NCBI GenBank assembly: GCA_025449115.1
Contig: JAHLKC010000085.1
Span: forward strand, 62,001 to 126,000
Origin: Chytridium lagenaria
Lineage: Eukaryota; Chytridiomycota; Chytridiomycetes; Chytridiales; Chytridiaceae
DNA: 64,000 bases
Reading direction: 5' to 3'
Shown here: positions 47,396-59,077 of the stretch, piece after piece
How the letters are laid out: each line of letters begins with the position of its first letter
How positions within the stretch are numbered: the stretch's first letter is position 1
Translations under genes and position numbers: made by a program
The notes under the pieces: generated by a model
What the model was told of the DNA's origin: nothing
The model's database searches: none
What the model saw: only the letters and a program-made list of their open reading frames with translations

Positions 47396-49322
47396 TTACT
47401 GCTCACCAACATCAGTGGGAGCTCCTGTCGCATAAAAATTACCATGGAATCCAAACGGGATCACAAATGGCTCAGGCATCTCTGCTCTCGCCACCTCTTT
47501 CATATCACTGGCATTTAACACAAGCAAGAAAGAACTGGGACTCCCCGTCCCCGCTCTTGGCCCCCTCATCACAACACTTAAGAGGATACCATCATCTTCA
47601 TCCACCGTACCCGGCCTAGCCAGAAAAACGGGTTCACCAGGGTACGTCCCAGACTCGTACCACACTGTGTGCTTAGCAGGGGCCACAGATAGATCCATTT
47701 TGACGAAGGCGTCGTAGAACGTCGCAGCGCTTTTATACTCATCAGGAATAGTTGCGTAGAGCTCAGGATTGGATTTTAAAATAGAGACACCGTACGCATA
47801 ACGGTTGGGCTTGCGGTGTTTGGAAAGGTTATAGCGTGGAAGTTCCAGGCTCACATGCGAAAGTTTCGTCATGCTCGCCTCAGGCAGAACCGTAGCCATC
47901 TTTTCTGACGCAGCTTGAAAGATTCCGGGAACAGCTGTAACACCACTAGTAATCACTTCTGAGACGTTTGGTAGCCGAAACCGATGGGGACGAAGCCATT
48001 CAGACTTTAAATCTGCATACCCATTGTTAAGGTAAAGATCGTATATGGTAGATGCGTCGGATGCCACAGAGATATCGAAAACAATATCGTCTCCGTCGTC
48101 CCACGCGTTGATGACATGGAACCCAAATACTGTTTTACAGCGGTATGTGGCGACGTGTTTCTTGGCTTCGCGGTCGACGACGACAAAGAGAAGTGGTTTA
48201 AACGTCTCGAACTTGTATGTATCAGCGAAATTTGAGTTCCATAAGAATCCAAACATATCTATGCTGAATGGCCAAAACTACAATAGCGCCTTCAATACAA
48301 AAAAAATAGTACTGAAAACTCACTGGGAATACTGCATACTTGTCGGTGAGAGCAAACGAATGCATGTAAGTAGACGGTGAGTTCGGAATTTTTGCAATAA
48401 CTTCTCCGCTCGGGTTCTCGTCTGTAATTTTGAAAGCCTTAAAGGTAGGCTTTGCGGCCATGTCAATGGCAAAGTTGAAATACTCTTTGGTGTCAGCATC
48501 GTAGTGACCGTGGGAGGCTGAAGAAACTCCATCAAAGTTTTTGTTGATATCAGAATCTAAAATTCATCAAAACGGTTTTTAATGTTGATTCCTCACAAGT
48601 GATTATTTTCAAAGGAGCCAAAGAAACGGGGTCCAGCTCATGTAGCATCGTCGCATCCGTCTTGACGACAAGCGTTTTGGGCCCCTTTTCTCCATCATTG
48701 TTCGTAATTGAAGGATCCGAAAGCACAAAATTAGGCGAAATCGTCACTCCAACGTTTGTGGTGCTTAAATCAGGGGTTGATATCATCAGATTAGCAATAG
48801 AATAGATGCGAGAAAAGAATGTCTTGCATGGGTCTCTCTGACCTAAGCAAAAATGTTAGTCTAATCGCAAAAGACTTGCCAACCAAAGGTCATGCCCACA
48901 GCCCCTGTCTTGCGAGTTTGCTCTTCAAAAGCAACACCCGTTTTCCTGTTCATGTATTCGACCGAGCCATCAGGCAGAATCGTAAACTTGTGCTGAAATA
49001 ATGTCAAAACAAACCACCACCTCATCATTTACAATATGCGTGACTCCATCGAACCTTTACAATGCATCAGTATTCAATCTATGGCGTTCCCTTACCAATG
49101 GCTTATCTTGATGGAGTCTTTCCCACTCGCCTTCTTCCCAGCATCGCTTAATTCAATCTCAAACGTCGATGGCGCAACCCTGTACAAATGCCCTCTAATC
49201 CAAGAGGGAATGGTTCCCTTCACATCAAGCTTGACTGGTATGATCTTTTCGGGGCAATTTTTGAAACCCGCCTCAAAGTCGACGGCCTCAGGGTCACTTT
49301 GAGCGTTGCGTGTTAAATGCAT
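47396..49322 (-). CDS. Carotenoid cleavage oxygenase (RPE65 family)
   Basis: Six exons join in phase: complement(47396..48277, 48324..48556, 48597..48842, 48884..48992, 49033..49054, 49096..49322), 572 residues, with introns of 40-46 nt. Family landmarks in order: IPSWIRGHLYRVAPSTFEI, SHWFDGVTHI, the four iron-ligand His regions (SASHGHYD, YMHSFALTD, FGFHVINAWDDG, IPFGFHGNFY), and ARPGTVDEDDGILLSVV. The enzyme cleaves carotenoids or apocarotenoids with Fe(II) and O2; in zoosporic fungi this can supply retinal for microbial rhodopsins, but the substrate here is inferred. The donor at 48882-48883 is weak (GTTGGC). The final acceptor was chosen because it yields AVFPFWPFSIDMFG in frame. No frame breaks. 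Confidence 0.9.
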
Positions 49323-50192
49323 ATGCGTATGTGTGTGCGTTAGTAGCGTAATGATGAAAGTGATGGTTTTAGCTAATATTAAATGAATGGGGATGGTCTC
49401 ACATCAACGTCTTCACCATCATGTGTTTTGAGTGGTTTGTTCCAAGAATTGCAAGCATTCCTAAAATGTTTCACGCGCCTTTTTGATGAAGTCCGATCGA
49501 CAGTCAAGACGTCTTTGATAAACGTCTGGGCTATACTACTAATACCAGAAAGTGGACTGTCATCAGCGCAAGCGGCTGTATAAGGATATCTTGCGTGGAA
49601 GAAAGGGAATCACCTCATGCAAGGTCATGGTGTGTGCAGTGCAATGTCTACTAATCAATCGAGGTTCTGTTGTTGTTGATGATCAATTCATGATACTATA
49701 TAAGCACACATTTTCTGACATTCATCATAGTAAAGCATTCAATACATGTGCACTCCACCAATTCACATTTTTTTTTTACCTTTGCCCCATCTACACTCAT
49801 GGCGGTATCCCCTCACTCAAATATTCGGACAAGATATCTGGACATGTGAGACTGCTAATAAGAAAAGAAGAATCTTGATGAAGTCAAATCCCGTCCCTTC
49901 CATTCTAACTCATCTTCTTGACTCCGTCAGCGAGCCAAAACCAAAGTAAACCATTCCGTCATCATCGACTCTCCATGGGTGCTCCAATTCCAGTTTCTTC
50001 AGTTTTTGACGTGGCAGCAAAAGAAAAAGAAGAAAAAGCGAAAAGCCAGCAAATTGTTCAAACAATTCTAAAATGCCATCCTCATCGGCATCTTCTCTTA
50101 TGAGCAGCATGATCGCCAACGTTTGTTGGGCACGGACAAAGCTCACATCACCGCCATCATCATCATCATTATCATTATCATTAGGGCCTACC
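49323..50192. other. Divergent promoter region
   Basis: Between the carotenoid oxygenase (-) and the RMND1-like gene (+). An alternative in-frame ATG for the latter lies at 50073. No other gene seen. Confidence 0.45.
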
Positions 50193-51646
50193 ATGACGTC
50201 TTGCAACATCACCATCCCAACTCTTTCTTTCCGCCTTTCTCCCTCAAAGCCCATCTGCATGCAAGGCAGGGCTTATCCAGCGTTGAACCGTCCCATAACC
50301 GACTTTCCACGGCAAACATCTGCAGCAGCCTCGTTTATTCAAATGCGAATTCTAAGTCAAGCACGTCTATCGTCGACAGCTCCTAGCGCATTAAAATCAG
50401 ACGTGAGTCCAACATCTACGGTGTTATCTCTAATCATACTTTAGACTCCCGAACCTCCGCGTCAACCCAAAGCCCCTTACAAAAAGAAAAAAGGCATCCG
50501 AGATGTCGGCAGTGACGAAGAATTTGCCACAGGCCCATCTATCATCACCGCTCCAAACGCAGATGTAAGCCAATCTTTGATAAAAAATGAGATCTAACTC
50601 CTCTTAGCCATTCCGTGCGACAGCTTTCTCAACCTCCGAAAACTACAACTTTCAAACGCTCCTCCCAATACTTCAAAAACGTTTTGTTCTCCTTCCCTAC
50701 ATTGCCGACGATGTTTTCCATATTCGAATCGCGGATCCGGCGACAGTGGCATTAGAGCAGTCTCGGCTTCATCATGGCACTTCTGAAGACGATCCGACTC
50801 CGCTGCCGACAGCAAATGATGCTGAGGCGTTCTTTTTTAGTGATGGAACGTTTGTGACTTGGGGAGCTAAAGAGGCGCAGATTGAACAGCTCCTGGAGGT
50901 TGCAGAAGACGTTGGAGTGGGACGGTATGGGTTTGTGGAGTCGGAGTGGTTTGACTACTTCGTGGATATGGCGCAGTGAGTTTTCATCTCCAAATTAGTC
51001 CTTAGTTAATCTACATGTTTAATGTCATCGTCTCTGTTTACATTTATTGGTACTGACTCAATGCTGAAAGACCAAGCGGCATTTCCGCTGACACCATTAT
51101 CATCGGCTACGACATCCCTCCTCACCAAGCCATGCTTGCCTTCTCCTCTGGCCTCGCGCGTTCCGCTAAACTCTCTGCCCTCGAAACCCTCCTCGACTCT
51201 CACCTCAACAAAAACCGTCACATCCCACAAGTCCTTCTTCTCGGCAAAAAAATCCCTCTCAATCGTTCTGCAGTACTCCGTAACCTCGGTGAACTCTTTT
51301 CCCTTCGCGGGCACCTTAATCTTCATTCTGAGCTCCTCGATTCTCCAGATTTTTGCTGGTCGAGCTCAAAAATGGAGAGCTGTTTTGAAAGGATTTCCCG
51401 CAATCTGGATGTTCGTCCCCGTATTGCTGTGTTTAACAAGAAATTGGACTATGCGAATGAACTTACGGAGGTGCTCAGGAATCATTTACATGAACAGCAT
51501 AGCTTGAAGCTGGAGTGGTGTATTATTTTTTAATTAGTATTGAGATCTTGTTTGAGATGGTGCATTTTTGGAATGAGTGGAGGGTTGGAAACAAGGAGGA
51601 AAAGGTTTTGGCTGATCTTGCGGCGGCTAGGCTTGGAGAGGTCTGA
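50193..51646 (+). CDS. RMND1/DUF155 family mitochondrial protein
   Basis: Exons join(50193..50402, 50445..50564, 50608..50975, 51071..51646), all in phase. The N-terminus MTSCNITIPTLSFRLSPS is presequence-like. The DUF155 core shows EAFFFSDGTFVTWGAKE, GRYGFVESEWFDYF, the basic LLGKKIPLNRSAVLRNLGEL, LHSELLDSPDFCW and NLDVRPRIAVFNKKLDYANE. The C-terminal membrane segment is split by a one-base change in a T-run at ~51525-51532: LEWCIIF stops at 51533, while the next frame reads LISIEILFEMVHFW and ends at 51644-51646. Family members sit in the inner mitochondrial membrane and support mitochondrial translation. An upstream in-frame ATG at 50073 would add 40 residues; the one at 50193 fits a presequence better. 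Confidence 0.82.
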
Positions 51647-52413
51647 ATATTGTACTCGGATATCTCTGATTTTTGCTTCCGTTGGGGATTTTGTTTTACG
51701 ATGGGTTCATTCTTTTTTTATCTTATGTCTTTACATAATCTTCATTTTCACTCTCACGCATGCGCATAGACTTCTTTTGTAGTGATTATGCCTTATTTCT
51801 ACACGTTTTACACATATTAATTGACCTTTGTAAACGGTCACTGGGGTTTATTGTAATAGATTGCTTGGTTCTTTTCCTTGATGTATTTTTTGGGAACGAA
51901 CCGGATGCAAAAAGAAAAAAACAAGGAGATGAAATAAAAACGAAAGAATGACAAGAAATGGTTGGACGCTTGTTGAGGATAGGAGAAAAATGAATGAACC
52001 AGAGATGAAAATCGAAATCTTCTAATATGCCGATAAAGGAAATTAGGCAAAATAATGGCGTATTATATATGCAGCCAAAAAAAACAACAGAAAATATCAA
52101 TACCGAGCTTAGCTATGGTAACCCTTCTCCGCCATGCACGATCAAATGACATCTAAAATGCATTACAACCAAAAGCAGACCAATAAAAAAGATACAAAAC
52201 TGATATAGTACTAGCGGTATCTGTTACGAGGAATGGCCAATTTAATTGATAAAGTCGAGACTTCGAAGGAATTAGAGTAATAGAAAACAATAAATGCCAA
52301 AGAAAAATGTGTGTAAATAAGCACGGATATGTCAACTGTCAAATCTCGAAACCGTTCATATGGCCACAATCCCACTATATGTAGCATACACAATCATCCC
52401 TCCCTTAAGGTCA
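51647..52413. other. Intergenic between convergent genes
   Basis: AT-rich; no gene recognised. Confidence 0.45.
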
Positions 52414-55233
52414 TCAAAAACACCTTAAATGCACATGTTTCAAATGCGTATATGTCAAACAATCCATCATCTCCATCTTTAAATGCGGAAAATAATAACA
52501 TTGATGCGACGCATGATTAAACGACTCGAACCGATCCGATTGTTGAAGCGGCGTCACATCAACTTTAAATCTCATTACATCCGTTCTATCATCCCTGCTA
52601 TTCCAATCTTCTTTGTCGGCAGCATTCAAGAAATGCGTCCAAAGGCCGAGAGCTGCATCGTCGTTCGTGCGGCACGCTCGGCAGGATTCAGGTTTAAAAA
52701 ACTTCAAAGCTCTCCTCCTCAATGACCTCAAGCTGGTACCTTGAAAAGTCAAAGACCATATCATTGGCATTGTGTGAAAGAGGGTACTTTTCAACAAGTC
52801 TCCATGCACCGGTGATGTCGTCATCAGGATAGTCCATGAACTCTAGATATTTGGATTCATCACCCGTAATTTCCCCCGGATGAAAAACGCGAGTTCGCCA
52901 TGCGCATTTACACGCTTCCACACGGTGGTTGACTTCTCCGATTCGAGCAAATTCTCGCTCACCGGAATTTAGGGATGTCACGGATTGGAGATAGGACGTG
53001 GGGTCTTCGGTGTATTTAGACTTGATGGTGTCCATTACGTTTTCTGCAGTGTTGGAAACTTGTGCTATAGATTTTCGGGCGAACTTATGATCACACACGG
53101 GCACATACCGTCCTGTTGATTCACCCAACCCGTAGGGTTCCGTTTGTGGTGGTATTTTGTAGGCATCGGAATAATTTCTTCCAGTATCATAATCCACTTT
53201 ACCATTGAAATCAGGCGTGTCAGCGTCCGAGCTCGTTTCTCCAACATCGGGTTTCAAGACAGCAATGTGATCCCTTTGACTGACATCGTCCACTTTGTCA
53301 TAAGAAATATAATCGTCAGCGTCAGAAACCCTTTCGTCATCATCGGAATCATCGGTCTCAGCCTTCGAATCTACTTCTTCATCACCCGTTGGCGACTCGC
53401 TTGGAGGGATGTGACACGTGACTCGGTTGTAAAAGTTATCCAAGTAGCCTTCCCCAACGAACTGGGAACCGAAGCGATAGGTCATATAAGTCCTATCAAC
53501 GCTGGCGTTGAAGTCGACTGCAGGATTTCTCTATAATATAGATAAAACGGATGATACTCGTAAGATAACTGAGGTAGATATAAAAAAATAAACAAACCTC
53601 AGCTGAGTCCTGTTGCTTTTCTTTAAAAATAGAGCCATAACATGGTTTCCCATAGAAAGCAGACAACAACACATCCTCAAACTCGATCGCTAGTGCCTCC
53701 TGCGTAACAGGATTATACGAGACTGTATACACATCGCTATCAGCCATGTGCCCTAATCTGAAAAACGCAATAACGGCCGCGACTCTGCAGCAGCCATCGG
53801 CATTGCTCTTGAAAAATGCGGCACTGGGGAACCGAAGTATCGTCCCAGGGCCACAATACTGGGCCCAATTTGGAAGCTCGAGCCACTGGATGCTGGAGAG
53901 CTCCTTGGATTCTTCTGAGCGTCGCAAAAGTTTGAGAGAGAGTTGATACGTTTCCAGTAGCCAAAGAAGAGATGGGAATGCTAAGACCATTTTTTGAATG
54001 TCCACTTCTTTGAGGAAAAGACTGATACGGGGTAGCAGTTCTGATGGAAGACTTTTCAAAGAAAATGGTTAGAGCCTTTGGCAAAAACCAATCTTAATAT
54101 TTCAAGTTAACATACCGATTCAGCCGACAAGGAAGTCTTTTCGCAGTTAGGTAGAGACCGAGAACGTTGGGGTAAGAATATCTTATGGATAAACTTCGTT
54201 CATACAACTCTCCTGCTTTTGCAACGTTTCCTTCGAGCTCTTGACTTTGGGCTTCTCGAAAATATGTAAGGCAAGCTTGGTAATCTTCAGTTTCCGCCTC
54301 GCTAATTGCGAAACCCTTCCATTCTTTATCTCTCCGGACCATCACATCCATTCGCAATATAGCACGAAGCAGTTTAACATTGTCATTGCCAACTTGTGGC
54401 CTGAGAGGCGTCCCTTCATGAAGAAGATTTTGACTAAACACCACGGCCGACCCTCGACGCGGCTTTACAACTATACAATCATAACCATCCTGAAGCCCAC
54501 CACGATGCTTTATCTCTTCATCTACTGTCAATCCTTTCAAATTTGATGCGCTTTCGAGGGTGGTGGGGTGTTTTGGAAAGTAAAACTTTGTCTCGCCACC
54601 GTCAAAGTCGTCCGTTAGGTACACTACGACCGACAGTAACGACCTGCGATCAGCATGCGGGCAGTATTGGGCGTCCACGTGAGGCGCAAACAGTCCGTCT
54701 TTTTGGGTAAAGCGGTTGATGCGGAGAGCAGCATTGGTTCCATCAAGACTCCAGCTTCCAGTCGAAACACCGAAGCCTAAAGGTGTCGTCGAGATCCCTT
54801 CTTTATCTACCGTAGTATTGATACATTCTTGAATTCTATTCCAGACGAGACTCGACAGTTTCTCGTCGATGGCCAGAAGGCGCGATCCTCGCCGCTTTGA
54901 CTCCTCATACCTTCCTTTCATGGCAATGAACGATGATGCGTTGTTCAAGTCTACAACCTATGGCAGATGAAGAGATAAAAGACGTTAGCATAAGTTCAAA
55001 GAATTGAATAAAAGTGATATCAGTTTCCTTGCCTGATTACATTCTTGGGAAGACAGAACATTGTCCAGCTGCATAAGGACGAGTCCATGATGGTTATCAA
55101 CAGAACGGACACTCGCCGCCACAAGATTTAAGTCTGGAGATGGCAGAAGATCAGAGACGACTGGATTATCCCTGGTGCGTAGGAAAGCGTCACTAGCGAG
55201 GTATTGGGATCTTGAGACGGTCCTTAGTGGCAT
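52414..55233 (-). CDS. 2OG-Fe(II) oxygenase fused to F-box-like domain (left copy of inverted pair)
   Basis: Exons: 55033..55233 (MPLRTVSRSQYLASDAF), 54116..54957, 53598..54051 and 53530 downward, all in phase. Exon 2 holds a prolyl-4-hydroxylase-type domain: H-x-D in FAPHVDAQYCPHADRRSLLS, VVYLTDDFDGGETKFYFP and the distal His in LLHEGTPLRP. Exon 3 opens with an F-box-like LPSELLPRISLFLKEVDIQ, then YTVSYNPVTQEALAIEFED. Exon 4 holds MTYRFGSQFVGEGYLDNFYN and a very acidic linker, then a Cys-containing end (SCRACRTNDDAALG). Intron 1 has a GC donor (gcaagg). A one-base change in a T6 run at ~52707 stops the frame at 52694; corrected, it reads to 52414. Possibly an oxygenase that couples hydroxylation to ubiquitin ligase recruitment (inference). 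Confidence 0.75.
54094..55233 (-). repeat. Left arm of near-identical inverted repeat
   Basis: Matches 55874-57013 on the other strand. The 284-residue ORFs in the arms differ only near their ends (LYLTAKR versus LYKTARR). Homology begins at the start codons. Confidence 0.9.
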
Positions 55234-55873
55234 TGGTGTTGGCGTCTGCAGTTAGTTTTGCAAGCCTAATTAAGCCACAGAGACTTTATGCTATTTCTTA
55301 AAATATGGGCAAAGTTTGTCAAGCCACTTGCGGTAGACCAGCATATGTATGTACGATAAATTAATGATAAAAGTAGGATTTAACCAAAAATATAGATTTC
55401 TCGTGAGGAAAGTTATGCGATTTCGCTGGTTTCTTGGTAACCTTGAGGTTAATCATATATATTCACAAGTTACCTTATGCTGACTATGTTAATTTTCTCG
55501 TCCTTTTGCTGCTAACCGACTGGCCTTAAAGCAAAAGTCATGGACGACAGCGGTGGAGGAGTTATAACTCAAGATACTAAAGAATAGCTTTTATAGGTTG
55601 GCGTCTTTTCTTGATAAAATGTGATCCACAGCGACACGCTAACTGACGAGTGTCGCGTACTGATCAGATATACAACAGGAACTTGTGAAGAACAACGAGT
55701 AATAAGCGATATCTTTCCCTTCGTTATTGAATGATCCATGAACTAACTCATCTTTTTTACTTTATTACCGTCAAGAATTTAATTTGCAAAGTTTTTTATT
55801 ATTACTCACCAGGAAATAAAATAACTATAAATCATTTCCAAATGGCTGAGATTGCCGGTTTCAAAACACACCA
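55234..55873. promoter_or_regulatory. 640-bp non-palindromic spacer between divergent twin genes
   Basis: Must contain both promoters. The arms lose similarity within about 5 bases upstream of each ATG, so the twins are likely driven by different sequences. No specific element identified. Confidence 0.45.
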
Positions 55874-57013
55874 ATGCCGCTCAGGACCGTCTCAAGATCC
55901 CAATACCTTGCTAGCGACGCCTTCCTACGCACCAGGGATAATCCAGTCGTCTCTGATCTTCTGCCATCTCCAGACTTAAATCTTGTGGCGGCGAGTGTCC
56001 GTTCTGTTGATAACCATCATGGACTCGTCCTTATGCAGCTGGACAATGTTCTGTCTTCCCAAGAATGTAATCAGGTAAGGAAACTAATATCACTTTTATT
56101 CAATTCTTTGAACTTATGCTAACGTCTTTTTTCTCTTCATCTGCCATAGGTTGTAGACTTGAACAACGCATCATCGTTCATTGCCATGAAAGGAAGGTAT
56201 GAGGAGTCAAAGCGGCGAGGATCGCGCCTTCTGGCCATCGACGAGAAACTGTCGAGTCTCGTCTGGAATAGAATTCAAGAATGTATCAATACTACGGTAG
56301 ATAAAGAAGGGATCTCGACGACACCTTTAGGCTTCGGTGTTTCGACTGGAAGCTGGAGTCTTGATGGAACCAATGCTGCTCTCCGCATCAACCGCTTTAC
56401 CCAAAAAGACGGACTGTTTGCGCCTCACGTGGACGCCCAATACTGCCCGCATGCTGATCGCAGGTCGTTACTGTCGGTCGTAGTGTACCTAACGGACGAC
56501 TTTGACGGTGGCGAGACAAAGTTTTACTTTCCAAAACACCCCACCACCCTCGAAAGCGCATCAAATTTGAAAGGATTGACAGTAGATGAAGAGATAAAGC
56601 ATCGTGGTGGGCTTCAGGATGGTTATGATTGTATAGTTGTAAAGCCGCGTCGAGGGTCGGCCGTGGTGTTTAGTCAAAATCTTCTTCATGAAGGGACGCC
56701 TCTCAGGCCACAAGTTGGCAATGACAATGTTAAACTGCTTCGTGCTATATTGCGAATGGATGTGATGGTCCGGAGAGATAAAGAATGGAAGGGTTTCGCA
56801 ATTAGCGAGGCGGAAACTGAAGATTACCAAGCCTGCCTTACATATTTTCGAGAAGCCCAAAGTCAAGAGCTCGAAGGAAACGTTGCAAAAGCAGGAGAGT
56901 TGTATGAACGAAGTTTATCCATAAGATATTCTTACCCCAACGTTCTCGGTCTCTACAAAACTGCGAGAAGACTTCCTTGTCGGCTGAATCGGTATGTTAA
57001 CTTGAAATATTAA
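55874..57013 (+). repeat. Right arm of near-identical inverted repeat
   Basis: Counterpart of 54094-55233; covers exon 1, intron 1, exon 2 and the start of intron 2. Confidence 0.9.
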
Positions 57014-58508
57014 GATTGGTTTTTCCCAGATGCTCTAACCATTTTCTTTGAAAAGTCTTCCATCAGAACTGCTACCCCGTATCAGTCTTTTCCTCAAAGA
57101 AGTGGACATTCAAAAAATGGTCTTAGCATTCCCATCTCTTTTTTGGCTACTGGAAACGCATCAACTCTCTCGCAAACTTTTGCGACGCTCAGAAGAATCC
57201 AAGGAGCTCTCCAGCATCCAATGGCTCGAGCTTCCAAGCTCGGCCCAGTCTTGCGGTCCTGCGACGATGCTCAGGTTCCCCAGTAACATTTTCAAGAGAA
57301 ACATTGATGGCTGCTGTAGGGTCGCGGCTGTCATCGCCTTTTTTAGATTAGGTCACAAGGCAGACAGTAACGTGTATACGGTCTCGTATAATCCTGTTAC
57401 GCAGGAGGCGTTAGCGGTTGAAATAGAAGATGTGTTGTTATCCGCTTTTTACGGCACACCTTGCTACGGCGCGATATTTAAAGTAAAGCAACAGAATTCA
57501 GCTAAGGTTAGTACACTGATATTTAGATTTTCATAGGATTCGCATCTGTTTCGAAAGATAACTTTTTTCCTCGAAACTATAGAAAATGTTGAAGTAGACT
57601 TCAACGCCAGTGTTGATAGAAACATATATGACGTACCGCTTCGGTTCACAGTTCGTGGGTGATGATTACTTTGATAACTTTTACAATCGCGTGAAATGCC
57701 ATATATTTGAAAGCGATTGGGCATCGGATGATGAAGAAACGAATACAGACTCGGACTCCGACAATTCAGGTGATGGATTGCACCAAGATCGACTCGGTTA
57801 TGAAGATACCCTTCTAGATGTTGATCCCAAAAATCCTGGTGAAGAAAAAGGGGGAAGAGATTATTCCGATGCTTATCGAATGCCATCACAATCTCCACCA
57901 CCGGAAATCCGGGAATACTTTCCTGGGTACACAGTCTATGACCACAAGCTTGCTCGCCGGGTTGTTTTCGATCCTTCAGAAGATGGCTTTGAAAAGACCA
58001 TTTTCCGAATCTACACATGACCCGACATCCTATCTCAATCAGTGTCATCCTTAAACGCTGGGGAGCGCGAATTCTGTAGAATGGGAGAAGTCACCACTAC
58101 GCAATGCAAGACTACGACACTGGCAGTTTCACGTTTAAGACCCTCGAGCCTAACGAATCTATTGATGACGAGTTGACATTTTTTTGGGTGAATCCGAACT
58201 CGCTTTCACGTAACGTCAACGACATGGTGTTTGATTTTTCACGATACCAGCTCGCAGTTACGGAGGAGGAGAGCTTCGAGGTTAGCAGTCTATATCCTGT
58301 CGAACATGCCATGTGGACGACAAAGACGAATTTTTAGGGTCTTGCTGCGTCAATTTAAGGATGAGACCGACCATGAACCTTTGCATGAAGCGCATGATAT
58401 CCAGACCGGCATGATGAGATTTAAGTTGACGTAACCGCCACTTCAACATCGGATCGGTTTGAATCTTTTAACCACGCGGCACAGCAGTTTTATCGCGCAC
58501 TGATTTGA
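55874..58508 (+). pseudogene. 2OG-Fe(II) oxygenase/F-box gene, right copy, 3' half decayed
   Basis: Exons 55874..56074, 56150..56991 and 57056..57506 are in phase and encode the same start, the same HVDAQYCPH / LLHEGTPLRP oxygenase domain and a diverged F-box-like exon (SLFWLLETHQLSRKLL against SLLWLLETYQLSLKLL in the left copy). Intron 1 has a normal GT donor. In exon 4 a one-base insertion near 57622, relative to the left copy, shifts the frame; MTYRFGSQFVGDDYFDNFYN continues in a new frame but stops at 58020, and the remaining homology (58050-58508) is scattered over three frames with deletions. The 5' half could still make an oxygenase; the 3' half looks like a decaying duplicate. Confidence 0.75.
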
Positions 58509-58778
58509 CGTTGAAGATGATGGACTGTTTGACATATACTCATTTAAAGCATGTTCATCTTAGGTGTTTTGATGATTGTAGCGGGGGTATGATTGTGTGT
58601 ATGCCTCGTATTCTGGCATTGTCGCCATTTGAACATTACAAATTAGTGCCACAGTAGATAGCCCTCAAATATCAATAAAATTTTTTCTCATCACATACCT
58701 TCTAAGTTCCTTTTTTCGCCAAATATATCAATTGTCATATATTATCTTGGAAATGGGATTTGGGATTGAAACTTTTAT
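58509..58778. other. Spacer between the decayed gene and the LTR
   Basis: AT-rich; no gene. The bases flanking the LTR (tttat at 58774-58778) would be one half of the target-site duplication; the other half is outside the window. Confidence 0.4.
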
Positions 58779-59045
58779 TGTTGAGAAGGTGAAGAAACAA
58801 GAGGGAAAGTCGTCGCCTTTTATACGTGACAGATACATGTAAGGAAAAGAGATAATAAACTAGACAATAGAAACAAAAGGAACGTTATAGAAACTTCAAT
58901 AAACATATAGAGAAAGGAACATTAATCGTTTACAAGAAGTAAGTTCATTCCACCATCTTCCACATTCCCCGCCGCCGTCAAAATCCCACAAGTAAAATCC
59001 CAAAATGACAAATCCTAATCCCGACATTTTCACTTATTTCCAACA
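58779..59045 (-). repeat. 3' LTR, about 267 bp
   Basis: On the sense strand it begins TGTTGGAAATAAG, directly after the purine tract, and ends ...CTTCTCAACA, giving TGTTG/CAACA ends. A TATA box (cgtataaaagg) lies at 58815-58826. Confidence 0.8.
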
Positions 59046-59077
59046 CTCCCCCGCAAGCACTGAACTTGACGACAAGT

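Noticed and set aside
51520..51541. A 20-nt intron repairing the RMND1 frame
   Set aside because: Far shorter than the other introns here (about 40 nt minimum); a one-base change in the T-run is simpler.
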